Origin: a bacterium | Lineage (GTDB): Bacteria > BMS3Abin14 | Reading direction: 5' to 3' | Assembly: GCA_020350725.1 (NCBI GenBank) | Contig: CP070719.1 | Coordinates: 489,696-522,362, forward strand | Length of the DNA: 32,667 nt | Part shown: piece by piece, positions 23,038 to 31,346 of the stretch | Numbering within the stretch: the first letter of the stretch is position 1 | How the letters are laid out: every line of letters begins with the position of its first letter | Translations under genes and position numbers: made by a program | Notes under the pieces: generated by a model | The model's input: the letters and a program-made list of their open reading frames with translations, nothing else | Told to the model about the DNA's origin: nothing | The model's database searches: none

Positions 23038-24945
23038 TTGAAGGTTACATTCCCAGACGGTTCGAGCAGAGAATACGATGCCGGGATCACCCTGAATCAG
23101 GTCGCCCAGTCCATAGGGCCCCGGTTGGCCCGGGAAGCCCTGGCGGCGGTGGTCGACGGTTCCCTGGCTGACATGTCCACTGCTGTCGAGGATTCGGCAA
23201 AGATCCGGTTTCTGACTTTCCAGGACGAGGAGGGCGTCGACGTCTTTCGGCACAGCTCCTCCCACGTTATGGCTCAGGCCGTCAAACGTCTCTACCCGGA
23301 AGCCAAACTCGCCATAGGACCCCCCATCCAGGACGGGTTCTATTACGACATAGACGTCGAGGAGAGGATCAGCGAGACGGACCTGGCCCGCATCGAGGAG
23401 GAGATGGCCAGAATTGTGTCCGAGAGGATCCCCTTCACCAGGAAAGTCCTGCCCAGGCAGGAGGCCATGGAGCTGTTCGAGAAACTCGGAGAGGATTACA
23501 AGGTTGAGCTTATCCGGGAACTGGAAGACGACACCGTGTCCGTTTACTGGCAGGGAGATTTTGTCGATATGTGCCGCGGCCCCCACGTTCCCGACACCGG
23601 TTACGTGAAATCGTACAAGCTCCTGCACACCGCCGGGGCCTACTGGAGGGGCGACGAGCACAACAAGATGCTCCAGCGGCTTTACGGCACCTCCTGGTTC
23701 GACAAGAAGGATCTCAAGGCATATCTCGACCGCCTGGAGGAGGCGAAGAAGAGGGATCACAGAAAGCTCGGCAAGGAGCTTGACCTCTTCTCCATCCTGG
23801 AGGAAGCAGGGCCGGGATTCGTCATCTACCACCCCAAAGGGGCGCTGATCAGGACCATTCTCGAGGACTTCGAGAAAAGAGAGCATCTGAAGAGGGGATA
23901 CCAGATCGTCGTCGGCCCCCAGCTTCTCAAACTGGACATGTGGAAAAAGTCGGGACACTTCGAAAATTACCGTGAGAACATGTATTTCACAGAGGTCGAG
24001 GATACCCAGTACGGCATCAAGCCCATGAACTGCCTCTCCCACATGCTCATCTACAGGTCGAAGATCCGGAGCTATCGTGACCTCCCCATCCGCTATTTCG
24101 AACTGGGGACCGTCTACAGACACGAGAAATCGGGCGTTCTCCACGGCCTCCTCAGACTGAGGGGCTTCACGCAGGATGACGCCCACCTCCTGTGCACGCC
24201 CGAGCAGCTGAACGGTGAAATCAGGGGGGTCATCAACTTCGTCAAGGACGTCATGGGCGTCTTCGGATTCGAGTATGAGATGGAGATCTCGACCAGGCCC
24301 GAGAAGTCCATCGGCTCGGACGAGGACTGGCAAAGGGCCACCGAGGCATTGAAACAGGCCCTTTACGATGAGGAGATACCCTTTTCCGTCAACGAGGGAG
24401 ACGGAGCATTCTACGGGCCGAAGATCGATGTGATCCTCAAGGACGCCATCGGCAGAATGTGGCAGTGCGCGACAGTTCAGTGCGATTTTGCCCTGCCTGA
24501 GCGTTTCGATCTGGAATACGTGGGCCAGGACGGCCAGCGGCACCGTCCGATCATGCTCCACAGGGTGATCCTGGGTTCCATCGACAGGTTCCTCGGCGTT
24601 CTCATCGAGCATTATGCGGGAGCGTTCCCCGCCTGGCTTGCTCCCGTCCAGGTGAAGATATTGACAATCACCGACAGGAGTGCTAACTATGCCCAATCCG
24701 TGGCGGAGCGCCTGATTCATGAGGGTTTCCGGGTCGAGAGTGATCTCAGGAATGAAAAGATCGGATACAAGATAAGGGAAGCCCGCCTGGAAAAAGTTCC
24801 GTACATGTTGATCATCGGTGAGAAGGAAGCCGCGGCCGGTGCCGTAGCTGTGAGGCATCGAGAGGACGGCGACAGGGGACTTGCGTCCCTTGACCGTTTT
24901 ATCGGCAATGTCCGCGCAGAGATGCTGCCACCGGTACTGGAATAG
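23038..24945 (+). CDS. thrS: Threonyl-tRNA synthetase
   Basis: A 635-residue ThrS of standard architecture: TGS domain (1-~60), editing domain with [10 protein letters not shown] near 75, class II catalytic core, and C-terminal anticodon-binding domain (~535-635). The zinc ligands correspond to C332 (MNCLSH), H383 (DDAHLL) and H508 (MLHR). It charges tRNA-Thr. The start is TTG at 23038, with GGAGG 8 nt upstream, giving the family N-terminus KVTFPDGS. It heads the thrS-infC-rpmI-rplT block; the gap to infC is 15 nt. Confidence 0.97.
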   Translation: MKVTFPDGSSREYDAGITLNQVAQSIGPRLAREALAAVVDGSLADMSTAVEDSAKIRFLTFQDEEGVDVFRHSSSHVMAQAVKRLYPEAKLAIGPPIQDGFYYDIDVEERISETDLARIEEEMARIVSERIPFTRKVLPRQEAMELFEKLGEDYKVELIRELEDDTVSVYWQGDFVDMCRGPHVPDTGYVKSYKLLHTAGAYWRGDEHNKMLQRLYGTSWFDKKDLKAYLDRLEEAKKRDHRKLGKELDLFSILEEAGPGFVIYHPKGALIRTILEDFEKREHLKRGYQIVVGPQLLKLDMWKKSGHFENYRENMYFTEVEDTQYGIKPMNCLSHMLIYRSKIRSYRDLPIRYFELGTVYRHEKSGVLHGLLRLRGFTQDDAHLLCTPEQLNGEIRGVINFVKDVMGVFGFEYEMEISTRPEKSIGSDEDWQRATEALKQALYDEEIPFSVNEGDGAFYGPKIDVILKDAIGRMWQCATVQCDFALPERFDLEYVGQDGQRHRPIMLHRVILGSIDRFLGVLIEHYAGAFPAWLAPVQVKILTITDRSANYAQSVAERLIHEGFRVESDLRNEKIGYKIREARLEKVPYMLIIGEKEAAAGAVAVRHREDGDRGLASLDRFIGNVRAEMLPPVLE

Positions 24946-24960
24946 GCAAGGAGGGTCGAA

Positions 24961-25476
24961 ATAGTCTCAGAAAAGCAAGTTCCTGTTAACCGCAACATAT
25001 CGGCCCGCGAGGTGCGTGTCATAGGGCCGGAAGGCGAACAGCTCGGTATCCTGAGCAAGGATGAGGCCCTAAAGGCCGCCGAGGAAATAGGATTGGACCT
25101 CGTCGAGGTCGCATCGAACGCAGACCCGCCAGTTTGCCGTATCATGGACTACGGCAAGTTCAAGTACCAGCAGAGCAAGAAAGCTCAGATAGCCAGGAAG
25201 AAGCAGAAGATCATACTGGTCAAGGAGATCAAGCTCAGGCCGAAGACCGACATCCACGATCTCGAGGTGAAAGCCAAGCATGCGAGAAGGTTTCTTGAGG
25301 AGGGCAACAAGATAAAGGTCACGGTGAGGTACAGGGGAAGGGAGATCGTCCACGCCAATCGTGGGCAGATCGTCCTGAACAAGCTCATGGAGCTCCTCGA
25401 GGATGCGGCCGTCGTGGAGTCGAATGCCAAGATGGAAGGCAGGACCATGGTCATGGTCATTACGCCAAAAACGTGA
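24961..25476 (+). CDS. infC: Translation initiation factor IF-3, probable ATA start codon
   Basis: A 171-residue IF-3. The N-terminal domain includes [21 protein letters not shown], with the linker helix [19 protein letters not shown]; the C-terminal domain has [15 protein letters not shown] and the strand TVRYRGRE. The start is assigned to ATA 24961. AAGGAGG lies 6 nt upstream, and only this start keeps the conserved N-R-x-I-x-A-x-E-V segment; the in-frame GTG at 25012 would cut into it. Rare AUU/AUA/AUC starts are known in infC and let IF-3 repress its own translation. rpmI and rplT follow at once. Confidence 0.92.
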   Translation: MVSEKQVPVNRNISAREVRVIGPEGEQLGILSKDEALKAAEEIGLDLVEVASNADPPVCRIMDYGKFKYQQSKKAQIARKKQKIILVKEIKLRPKTDIHDLEVKAKHARRFLEEGNKIKVTVRYRGREIVHANRGQIVLNKLMELLEDAAVVESNAKMEGRTMVMVITPKT

Positions 25477-25492
25477 ATGCCTGGAGACAATG

Positions 25493-25690
25493 ATGCCTAA
25501 GATCAAGACCAACAGAGGGGCGGCCAAACGCTTCAGCCGCACCGGAAGCGGCAAAGTGAAAAGACGCAGGGCCTACCACAGCCACATCCTGACGAGCAAG
25601 AACCAGAAAAGGAAGAGGCGCCTGAGGACAGGCACCCTGATCCACGCCGCCGACGAGAAGAACATCAAGAAACTGATACCATACGTCTGA
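25493..25690 (+). CDS. rpmI: 50S ribosomal protein L35
   Basis: A 65-residue basic protein beginning [14 protein letters not shown], the L35 signature, and ending with LIPYV. Start at the second of two adjacent ATGs (25493), which has GGAG 6 nt upstream and matches the family N-terminus. It lies between infC and rplT in the universal order. Confidence 0.96.
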   Translation: MPKIKTNRGAAKRFSRTGSGKVKRRRAYHSHILTSKNQKRKRRLRTGTLIHAADEKNIKKLIPYV

Positions 25691-25709
25691 ACGACCGGGA
25701 GAAGACAAG

Positions 25710-26075
25710 ATGCCCAGGGTTAAGAGGGCGGTTCACGCCAGAAAGAAAAGAAAGAGCATTCTGTCCCAGGCCTCGGGGTACCGGGGCGGCAGGAAGAACC
25801 TCGTAAAACAGGCCCGTAACACGGTTGAGAAGGCCCTCCAGTATTCCTACAGGGACCGGCGAAACCGCAAGAGGGACTTCCGTCGGCTGTGGATCGTGCG
25901 GATCAACGCCGCTGCCAGGAGCCACGGTCTCTCCTACAGTCAGTTCATGCACGGCCTCTCCGAGGCCGGTGTCACCATAGACCGGAAGGTCCTTTCGGAC
26001 CTGGCGGTCCATGACGACGCCGCATTCGCAGAGCTCGCCAAGGTCGCCGGCGTACATATTGGAGAGAGCGCCTAG
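25710..26075 (+). CDS. rplT: 50S ribosomal protein L20
   Basis: A 121-residue L20 with the canonical N-terminus [15 protein letters not shown], a long basic helical extension binding 23S rRNA, and the globular part [19 protein letters not shown]. It is 19 nt after rpmI. No obvious terminator follows; a CCCCCT/AGGGGG hairpin (26098-26134) lacks a T run. Transcription may therefore continue into the pheS leader. Confidence 0.97.
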   Translation: MPRVKRAVHARKKRKSILSQASGYRGGRKNLVKQARNTVEKALQYSYRDRRNRKRDFRRLWIVRINAAARSHGLSYSQFMHGLSEAGVTIDRKVLSDLAVHDDAAFAELAKVAGVHIGESA

Positions 26076-26150
26076 GGCGAAGGGTGTCCGGAGATAACCC
26101 CCTCCCATGCCGCCACGCGGAAAGGGCCAGGGGGATCAACACAGCAGCAA

Positions 26151-26411
26151 AAGCTTTGACGGAGAGTGATATCCTGCCGTGACGCTCCCAGAGAGGAGAG
26201 GCCATGGGCTGAAAGCCTTTCCGAACGTCAGAGGATCATCTTTCCCTCCCGAGCTTCCCGCCTGACCCGATCACTAGGGCGGGACGGCCGCTCCCCGTTA
26301 CCGGAGCTGGGCACCAGAGGTGCCCGCCGAGTGCCCACGCGGAGCGTGGGAACCGGGGTGGTAACGCGGAATGAACTTCCGTCCCCAGCGGGCGGAAGTT
26401 TTTGTTTTTTT
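26151..26411 (+). promoter_or_regulatory. T-box riboswitch leader sensing tRNA-Phe, upstream of pheS
   Basis: Stem I is closed by AAGCT (26151-26155) with AGCTT (26252-26256). The specifier-loop motif AGTGA (26165-26169) lies opposite a loop at 26237-26245 containing TTC (26242-26244), a Phe codon one base before the lower helix. The AG bulge CAGAGAG (26189-26195) and distal loop GGCTGAAAGCC (26207-26217) match T-box stem I consensus. The T-box core GGGGTGGTAACGCGG (26355-26369) carries TGGT, complementary to the ACCA end of tRNA-Phe. An antiterminator (GGGG and CGGAA pairing with TTCCG and CCCC) competes with a terminator. Uncharged tRNA-Phe should allow pheST transcription. Confidence 0.85.
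26374..26411 (+). terminator. Attenuator terminator of the pheS T-box leader
   Basis: AACTTCCG (26374-26381) pairs with CGGAAGTT (26393-26400), followed by a T-rich run to 26411 interrupted by one G. Its left arm is also used by the antiterminator, so the two structures exclude each other. Confidence 0.85.
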
Positions 26412-26439
26412 GACACACAGGACGCGGAGGAGAGATTCA

Positions 26440-26467
26440 GGTTCCAAGTTCCAGGTTCCAGGGCCCA
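26440..26467 (+). repeat. Heptad repeat tract, four units
   Basis: GGTTCCA, AGTTCCA, GGTTCCA, GGGCCCA, in the pheS leader between the T-box terminator and the start codon. Confidence 0.8.
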
Positions 26468-26533
26468 GATCCCGGAGTGCAGGCGCCAGGGTATGGAAAA
26501 GGACCCAGAAGGGAGCCGTCGGCAGACTGCCAT

Positions 26534-26561
26534 TTTTGGATTTTGGATTCGGGAATTGGGA
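26534..26561 (+). repeat. Heptad repeat tract, four units
   Basis: TTTTGGA twice, TTCGGGA, ATTGGGA. The first 18 bases recur exactly at 32134-32151, 5.6 kb away. Confidence 0.75.
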
Positions 26562-26597
26562 CCTAATCCAACGCACCATCGATCTGGAGAGGGTACC

Positions 26598-27614
26598 ATG
26601 AAAAAGAAGGTGGACAAACTCCTGAGGGAGGCCGTCAAGACCATAGAGGAAGCGTCCTCATCCAGGGAACTGGACGAGATCCGGGTGCGGTACCTGGGGA
26701 AAAAGGGAGCGATTACAGACCTCCTGAAGTCCCTGGGCACCCTCCCTGCCGGCGAGAGGCCGGCGGCCGGACAGACCGTCAACCTCGCCAGGAGGAACGT
26801 CGAGGAGGCGCTCGTCAAGAAGAAGGGGGAGATCTCCGCGGCCGAGGGCGATCGCCGCCTTCAGGAGCAGAGGACGGACATCTCCCTGCCCGGTGTGTCC
26901 TTCGAGCAGGGGAGCCGGCATCCCGTAAACCTGGTCATGGAGGAGATCCTGGGGATCTTCCGGGGCATGGGTTTCTCCGTGCGCACAGGCCCCGAGATCG
27001 AGAGCGACTACTATAATTTCGAGGCCCTCAACATCCCCCGAAACCACCCGGCGAGGGATATGCAGGACACCTTCTACATCGACGACGACACTGTTCTCAG
27101 GACCCACACCTCTCCGGTCCAGATCAGGACCATGGAGACCGAAAAGCCCCCTTTGAGGATCATATCCCCCGGAAAGGTCTACAGGGTTGATTACGACGTG
27201 ACCCATTCCCCCATGTTCCACCAGGTCGAGGGTTTTCTCGTGGACGAGAGGGTCACCTTCGGTGACCTGAAGGGGGTTCTCATCGAGTTCGTCCATCAGT
27301 TCTTCGGCCAGGGCACGCCTGTCAGGTTCCGCCCCAGCTTCTTCCCCTTCACCGAGCCCAGCGCCGAAGTGGATATCGGATGCGTCATATGCGGCGGCAA
27401 CGGCTGCAGGGTCTGTTCGGACACCGGTTGGTTGGAGATCCTCGGATCCGGCATGATCCATCCGGAGGTGTTCAGGTACGTCGGCTACGACAGGGAAAGG
27501 TTCAGCGGGTTCGCTTTCGGCATGGGTGTCGAGCGGGTGACCATGCTTCGCTACGAGATCGACGACATCAGGTTGTTCTTCGAGAACGACCTGAGGTTTT
27601 TGAGGCAGTTCTGA
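26598..27614 (+). CDS. pheS: Phenylalanyl-tRNA synthetase alpha subunit
   Basis: A 338-residue class II synthetase subunit. An N-terminal coiled coil (~1-85) for tRNA contact is followed by the catalytic core: GPEIESDYYNFEALN, HPARDMQDTFY, LRTHTSPVQ, motif 3 FAFGMGVERV, and the C-terminal FFENDLRFLRQF. A four-Cys cluster C262-x2-C265, C270-x2-C273 before TGWLEILG is common in this family. Start at ATG 26598 with GGAGAGGG upstream; longer in-frame sequence runs through the T-box leader and is noncoding. It pairs with PheT and is probably controlled by the upstream T-box. Confidence 0.97.
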   Translation: MKKKVDKLLREAVKTIEEASSSRELDEIRVRYLGKKGAITDLLKSLGTLPAGERPAAGQTVNLARRNVEEALVKKKGEISAAEGDRRLQEQRTDISLPGVSFEQGSRHPVNLVMEEILGIFRGMGFSVRTGPEIESDYYNFEALNIPRNHPARDMQDTFYIDDDTVLRTHTSPVQIRTMETEKPPLRIISPGKVYRVDYDVTHSPMFHQVEGFLVDERVTFGDLKGVLIEFVHQFFGQGTPVRFRPSFFPFTEPSAEVDIGCVICGGNGCRVCSDTGWLEILGSGMIHPEVFRYVGYDRERFSGFAFGMGVERVTMLRYEIDDIRLFFENDLRFLRQF

Positions 27615-27619
27615 GAAGC

Positions 27620-27647
27620 AGTACATAGTGCATAGTACAAAGTGCAA
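27620..27647 (+). repeat. Heptad repeat tract, four units
   Basis: AGTACAT, AGTGCAT, AGTACAA, AGTGCAA, beginning 5 nt after the pheS stop. Confidence 0.8.
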
Positions 27648-27694
27648 AGGAACACGGACCAATTATTCAGTGGGTAATTTGAAGTCCAAAATGG

Positions 27695-27729
27695 ATCCAC
27701 GAATCACGAATCACTAATTACGAATCACG
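27695..27729 (+). repeat. Heptad repeat tract, five units
   Basis: ATCCACG, AATCACG, AATCACT, AATTACG, AATCACG, ending just before the AAGGA ribosome binding site of pheT. Confidence 0.82.
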
Positions 27730-27744
27730 TATAAGGATTGTCCC

Positions 27745-29796
27745 ATGAAAATAAGTCTTGAATGGCTCAGGGAATTCGTCAAGGTGGACAGGGACCCCCG
27801 CCAGGTCGCCGAGGATCTCACCATGGCCGGCCTGGAGGTCGAGGGGCTGGAGGACACCGACGGGGACACCATCCTCGAACTTTCCGTGACCCCCAATCGG
27901 CCGGACTGGCTCAGCCACCTCGGTGTCGCCCGCGAGCTGTCGGCGCTGTACGGCCTGAAGGTGAAGATCCCCGACCAGACCGTGGAAGAGAAAGGCGTCC
28001 CCGTGGAGGCGATGTCCTCGATCGACATCGAAGATCCCGGCGGGTGTTCCCGGTACAGCGGACGGGTGATAACCGGCGTCACGATCGGTCCGTCACCGCC
28101 GGAAGTGGCGAAAAGGCTGGAATCTCTGGGTGTCAGGAGCATCAGCAACGTGGTGGACGCCACAAACTACGTCATGCTGGAGCTGGGTCAGCCCCTCCAT
28201 GCCTTCGATTATCACCGGCTCGCCGAGAACCGCATCGTGGTCAGAAGGGCAAGAGACGCAGAGGTCCTGAGAACCCTCGACGGCCAGGAGAGGGTCCTTG
28301 ACGGCGAGGACCTCCTGATCTGTGACGGTCTCGGGCCGGTGGCCCTGGCGGGCATTATGGGCGGCGAGAACTCCGAGGTGAGCGACGAGACCGTTGACCT
28401 GCTTCTCGAGAGCGCCCACTTCGACCCGACCTCCATCCGGAAGAGCGCCAAAAAACTGGGCCTTGCCACGGAAGCGAATTACAGGTTCGAGAGGGGTACG
28501 GACCCTTCCGGTACGGTGCGCGCCGTCAACCGCCTGGCCAGGCTCATCCATGAATGGTCCGGCGGCAGCGTCTGCGCCGGCGTTCTGGACGCCCACCCGA
28601 GGGTGGAGGGAGAGCGCAAGGTCGCCTTCACCATGGGCGCCGTCAGGGACTACCTGGGCCTCTCCATCGAAGACCGAAAGGTCAAGAGTATCCTCGCCGG
28701 CCTGGGCCTGAAACCGGCCAAGGAGAGCAGGGACCGGTGGTCGGTGACGGTTCCCGGTTATCGCAGGGACATCGCCATCGAGGAGGACATCATCGAGGAG
28801 GTGGCCCGGATCCACGGCTACCAGGAGATCCCCGTCACCATGCCTGAGGGGAGGACCGTACCCGTATCCCCGGCACGAAGGGAAAAGGTCCTGCGGGCCG
28901 CCGGCGGCGTCCTCGAGGGAATGGGCTTTTCGGAGGCCATCAACTTCAGTTTCATCAGCGCCAGGGAGCTCGAGGAGCTCGGCGTCACCGGCGGCCCGGA
29001 TCCCGTGAGGCTGTTGAACCCCATCTCCGAGGAAATGGAGGTCATGAGGACGAGCCTCCTTCCGGGACTGTTGAGCTCCCTGCGGACCAATATCAGCCGC
29101 AGGATCGAGGACGTCCGGCTTTACGAGGCCGGCAGGGTGTTTCTCCCGTGTACGGCGTGCAGTGTTTCGGAAGAGAGGATGAGGATCGCATCCGTCATGA
29201 CGGGAAACCGCATCCGGAAGACCTGGTATCAGGAGGGCAGGGGGGCTGATTTCTTCGACATAAAGGGAACCGTGGAGAGCCTCATCAGGTCTCTCGGTAT
29301 CTCTGAGGTCTCTTTTCAGGAGATGGAAACGCCCTACCTGCAGCCCGGTCAGAGCGCCTGGGTCATGATCGGCGACAGGTCCGTGGGCCCCGTCGGCACC
29401 CTCCACCCGCGTATCAGGGAGAAGTACGACATCAAGGACTGGGCCGGCTGTTTCGAGCTCGACCTGGATCCCATCGAGGAAAACGCCCTGGGTCACACCC
29501 CTTACAGGTCCCTGCCCCGCTATCCCGCTGTTCTCAGGGACCTTGCCCTCCTGGCCCCCGTCGGCGTGCCCGCCCTGGAGATCGAGGCGGTGTTGTCGGA
29601 AACGGGGACGGACGTTGCGGACATCAGGCTCTTTGACCTCTACCAGGGCAAGGGGATCGCCGAGGGATTTCGTAGCCTGGCCTATTCCCTGGCCTTTCAG
29701 AGCCACGACAGGACCCTGACGGACGAGGAGGTGGACGCTTCCGTTGACAGGATCCTGAAGGAACTGAAGAAGCGGTTTAGGGTGAAGCTGCGGTAG
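27745..29796 (+). CDS. pheT: Phenylalanyl-tRNA synthetase beta subunit, short form lacking the EMAP-like domain
   Basis: A 683-residue PheT, about 110 residues shorter than typical bacterial forms (~790-800). The N-terminal ISLEWLREFV and GLEVEG (29-34) run almost directly into ELSVTPNR (45-52). The tRNA-binding EMAP/OB insertion normally found between them is therefore missing. B3/B4 (SRYSGRVI to LGQPLHAFD), B5 (FERGTDPSG, IEEDIIEEVARIHGY), the catalytic-like core and the C-terminal FDX-ACB anticodon-binding domain (~590-683) are all present. AAGGA lies upstream of the ATG. The frame is intact, so this is a clean domain loss, not a frameshift. Confidence 0.96.
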   Translation: MKISLEWLREFVKVDRDPRQVAEDLTMAGLEVEGLEDTDGDTILELSVTPNRPDWLSHLGVARELSALYGLKVKIPDQTVEEKGVPVEAMSSIDIEDPGGCSRYSGRVITGVTIGPSPPEVAKRLESLGVRSISNVVDATNYVMLELGQPLHAFDYHRLAENRIVVRRARDAEVLRTLDGQERVLDGEDLLICDGLGPVALAGIMGGENSEVSDETVDLLLESAHFDPTSIRKSAKKLGLATEANYRFERGTDPSGTVRAVNRLARLIHEWSGGSVCAGVLDAHPRVEGERKVAFTMGAVRDYLGLSIEDRKVKSILAGLGLKPAKESRDRWSVTVPGYRRDIAIEEDIIEEVARIHGYQEIPVTMPEGRTVPVSPARREKVLRAAGGVLEGMGFSEAINFSFISARELEELGVTGGPDPVRLLNPISEEMEVMRTSLLPGLLSSLRTNISRRIEDVRLYEAGRVFLPCTACSVSEERMRIASVMTGNRIRKTWYQEGRGADFFDIKGTVESLIRSLGISEVSFQEMETPYLQPGQSAWVMIGDRSVGPVGTLHPRIREKYDIKDWAGCFELDLDPIEENALGHTPYRSLPRYPAVLRDLALLAPVGVPALEIEAVLSETGTDVADIRLFDLYQGKGIAEGFRSLAYSLAFQSHDRTLTDEEVDASVDRILKELKKRFRVKLR

Positions 29797-29829
29797 TTCA
29801 GGATCAGGAGTTCAAAAGTCCAAAAGTAG
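29795..29829 (+). repeat. Heptad repeat tract overlapping the pheT stop codon
   Basis: AGTTCAG, GATCAGG, AGTTCAA, AAGTCCA, AAAGTAG, starting with the AG of the TAG stop. Confidence 0.6.
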
Positions 29830-29955
29830 AATCTTAACCCGCAAGCTTTACACAGCCGGTATCCTTGATGTTTCGCCGTCAAGGGCTGGCCAGGGTCCCC
29901 GATATAGCCCCTGCTCTGGACTTCAGATTTTGGATGTTTGATTGCTTTTTTTCTC

Positions 29956-29985
29956 TTGACTGTGCAATCGTAAACCGACTAAACT
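29956..29985 (+). promoter_or_regulatory. ihfA: Putative promoter of ihfA
   Basis: TTGACT (29956-29961), 18 nt, TAAACT (29980-29985), about 55 nt before the ihfA start and inside the otherwise noncoding 29797-30040 gap. Confidence 0.5.
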
Positions 29986-30040
29986 ATAAACCATTGAAAT
30001 TCAAGGAAATTGTTGGAGTGAGGGAAGAAAGGGCATACAG

Positions 30041-30322
30041 ATGACGAAGGCCGATATCGTTGAGAAGGTCCACAACAGGACAGGCTTCTCAAAGAAAGAA
30101 TCCTCTGAAGCTGTCGAGTCGATCCTCGATATCCTTAAGGAAAACCTGGAGCAGGGCAACAAGGTGAAACTTTCTGGTTTCGGCAATTTCGTCATCCGCC
30201 AGAAAGATGTCCGGAAGGGCAGGAATCCCAAAACCGGCGAGGAGATGGAGATCTCCGCAAGGAGGGTCCTGACCTTCAAACCCAGCCAGAAACTGAAGGA
30301 CTACATCAACGGCAAAGCCTAG
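30041..30322 (+). CDS. ihfA: Integration host factor alpha subunit (HU/IHF family)
   Basis: A 93-residue DNA-bending protein. It shows the HU/IHF fold: helix MTKADIVEKVHNRTGFSKKE, the dimer strand VKLSGFGNF, and a DNA-binding arm with GRNPKTGEEMEISARRV followed by TFKPSQKLKD. The ISARRV arm and the position directly after pheST identify it as IHF alpha rather than HU. It bends DNA for transcription, replication and recombination. The ribosome binding site is weak (GAGGGAAG further upstream). merR follows after a repeat-rich gap, as in many proteobacteria. Confidence 0.92.
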   Translation: MTKADIVEKVHNRTGFSKKESSEAVESILDILKENLEQGNKVKLSGFGNFVIRQKDVRKGRNPKTGEEMEISARRVLTFKPSQKLKDYINGKA

Positions 30323-30458
30323 GGAAAAATTCTTTGGATATCAGTAAATTAGACTTTGTTGCTTGAGAGTTTGGAGTAACTCTTTGAGAACATTCGATCA
30401 TTAGAGATCAGCAGATGGAGATTGCAGGATCGATCCGGGAAGTTTAATTTGTCTTGCA

Positions 30459-30533
30459 CTAATCTCCACTGCTCTAATATCTAATGTTCTAATCTCTAAT
30501 GGTCTAATATCTAATGGTCTAATTTCCAATCTA
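30459..30533 (+). repeat. 15-nt repeat tract, five units
   Basis: Five abutting 15-mers (7+8): CTAATCTCCACTGCT, CTAATATCTAATGTT, CTAATCTCTAATGGT, CTAATATCTAATGGT and CTAATTTCCAATCTA. It ends ~11 nt before the merR start, so the 5' UTR is essentially repeat. Confidence 0.88.
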
Positions 30534-30544
30534 TCTTTTTTGTT

Positions 30545-30925
30545 ATGAGTGAAGGCCTGAGTACCCCCGTCAAGATCCCCGACAAACTGTTCTTCAAGAT
30601 CGGTGAAGTGAGCAGGCTCACGGACGTCAAGCCGCACGTCCTCAGGTACTGGGAATCGGAGTTTCCCATGCTGAGCCCCCCTAAGAACAGAGCTTCCCAG
30701 AGGGTTTACAGAAAAAAGGATATCGAGACCGTTCTCCGCATCAAGAAGCTGCTTTACGAGGAGAACTACACCATCTCCGGCGCCCGGAAAAAGCTCAGGG
30801 AACTCAGAAGCCAGGGCCGTTCCGCCGGACAGATGGACCTTTTCGGGGGTGGCGACCGGAAGCAGATCCAGGCCGCCATCGACGAGCTGGAAAGGGCGCT
30901 GTCCCTGATCGAGGGGGAAGAGTAG
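30545..30925 (+). CDS. MerR family transcriptional regulator
   Basis: A 126-residue protein with an N-terminal MerR winged helix: [20 protein letters not shown] then WESEF, and wing/second helix [18 protein letters not shown] with [10 protein letters not shown]. This short form after pheST-ihfA is conserved in many proteobacteria. A short linker leads to a C-terminal helix (~105-126) probably used for dimerisation. No metal-binding cysteines are seen, so a metal sensor is unlikely. The ATG at 30545 has no clear Shine-Dalgarno; the leader is T-rich repeat. Confidence 0.88.
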   Translation: MSEGLSTPVKIPDKLFFKIGEVSRLTDVKPHVLRYWESEFPMLSPPKNRASQRVYRKKDIETVLRIKKLLYEENYTISGARKKLRELRSQGRSAGQMDLFGGGDRKQIQAAIDELERALSLIEGEE

Positions 30926-30930
30926 GTCGG

Positions 30931-30988
30931 AGTCTATAGTCTATAAGTTTATAGTCTATAGTCTATAGTTTTATAGTATATAGTTCAC
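30931..30988 (+). repeat. Heptad repeat tract of the AGTCTAT family
   Basis: AGTCTAT twice, AAGTTTAT, AGTCTAT twice, AGTTTTAT, AGTATAT, AGTTCAC in 7-nt steps with two 8-nt units, starting 5 nt after the merR stop. Confidence 0.85.
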
Positions 30989-30993
30989 AGCCC

Positions 30994-31012
30994 GCCCTGA
31001 GCTTGTCGAAAG
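30994..31012 (+). repeat. Dispersed-repeat-like element (TTCGACAAGCTC type)
   Basis: GCCCTGAGCTTGTCGAAAG; its complement resembles the TTCGACAGGCTC words at 32534-32561. From memory, similar words recur in many environmental bacterial genomes. Confidence 0.5.
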
Positions 31013-31017
31013 ATTCC

Positions 31018-31066
31018 CGGTTCACGGTTCCCAGCACACGGCTCACAGTTTCCAGCCTGCAGTTCC
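31018..31066 (+). repeat. Heptad repeat tract, seven units
   Basis: CGGTTCA, CGGTTCC, CAGCACA, CGGCTCA, CAGTTTC, CAGCCTG, CAGTTCC: seven abutting 7-mers sharing C-[AG]-G. The rest of the 421-nt gap 30926-31346 holds the promoter and palindrome listed separately. Confidence 0.85.
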
Positions 31067-31253
31067 GTTACCACCTCCCGCCCTCATGATGAGCGCCCGA
31101 ATCAAAACCCGTGTCATGCGGTTCCTCTCTGCGGGGATCTGCCCACGTCGTCGGGCCATCACCGCTTGTGCCGTCCCTGTTGACAGCCGGTTTCCGGGTA
31201 AGAGTTCCCCTGTCCGGTGGGCATAGGTAAGGGAATGATGCTAAATGCCCAAT

Positions 31254-31265
31254 CTGCCATGGCAG
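31254..31265 (+). promoter_or_regulatory. 12-bp palindrome, possible operator
   Basis: CTGCCATGGCAG is a perfect palindrome 11 nt upstream of the -35 box at 31277. It could be an operator for the HTH-REC gene it precedes; this is inference. Confidence 0.4.
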
Positions 31266-31276
31266 TTATTTTTAAA

Positions 31277-31304
31277 TTGACATCCATGGTACATTTAGTA
31301 TATT
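31277..31304 (+). promoter_or_regulatory. Putative sigma-70 promoter of the HTH-REC gene
   Basis: A consensus TTGACA (31277-31282), 16 nt, TATATT (31299-31304), 43 nt before the start codon. Confidence 0.6.
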
Positions 31305-31346
31305 TATTAGATATTAAAGAACCAACGCAGTGGGGCAGGAGCCGTC

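Noticed and set aside
25012-25476. infC start at GTG 25012
   Set aside because: No ribosome binding site in the right place, and it removes conserved N-terminal residues; ATA 24961 fits better.
26098-26134. Terminator after rplT
   Set aside because: CCCCCT and AGGGGG arms can pair but no T run follows; it may be part of the leader fold, so it was not listed as a terminator.
28093-29706. Long minus-strand open frame opposite pheT
   Set aside because: Shadow of a certain gene; the translation has no family features.
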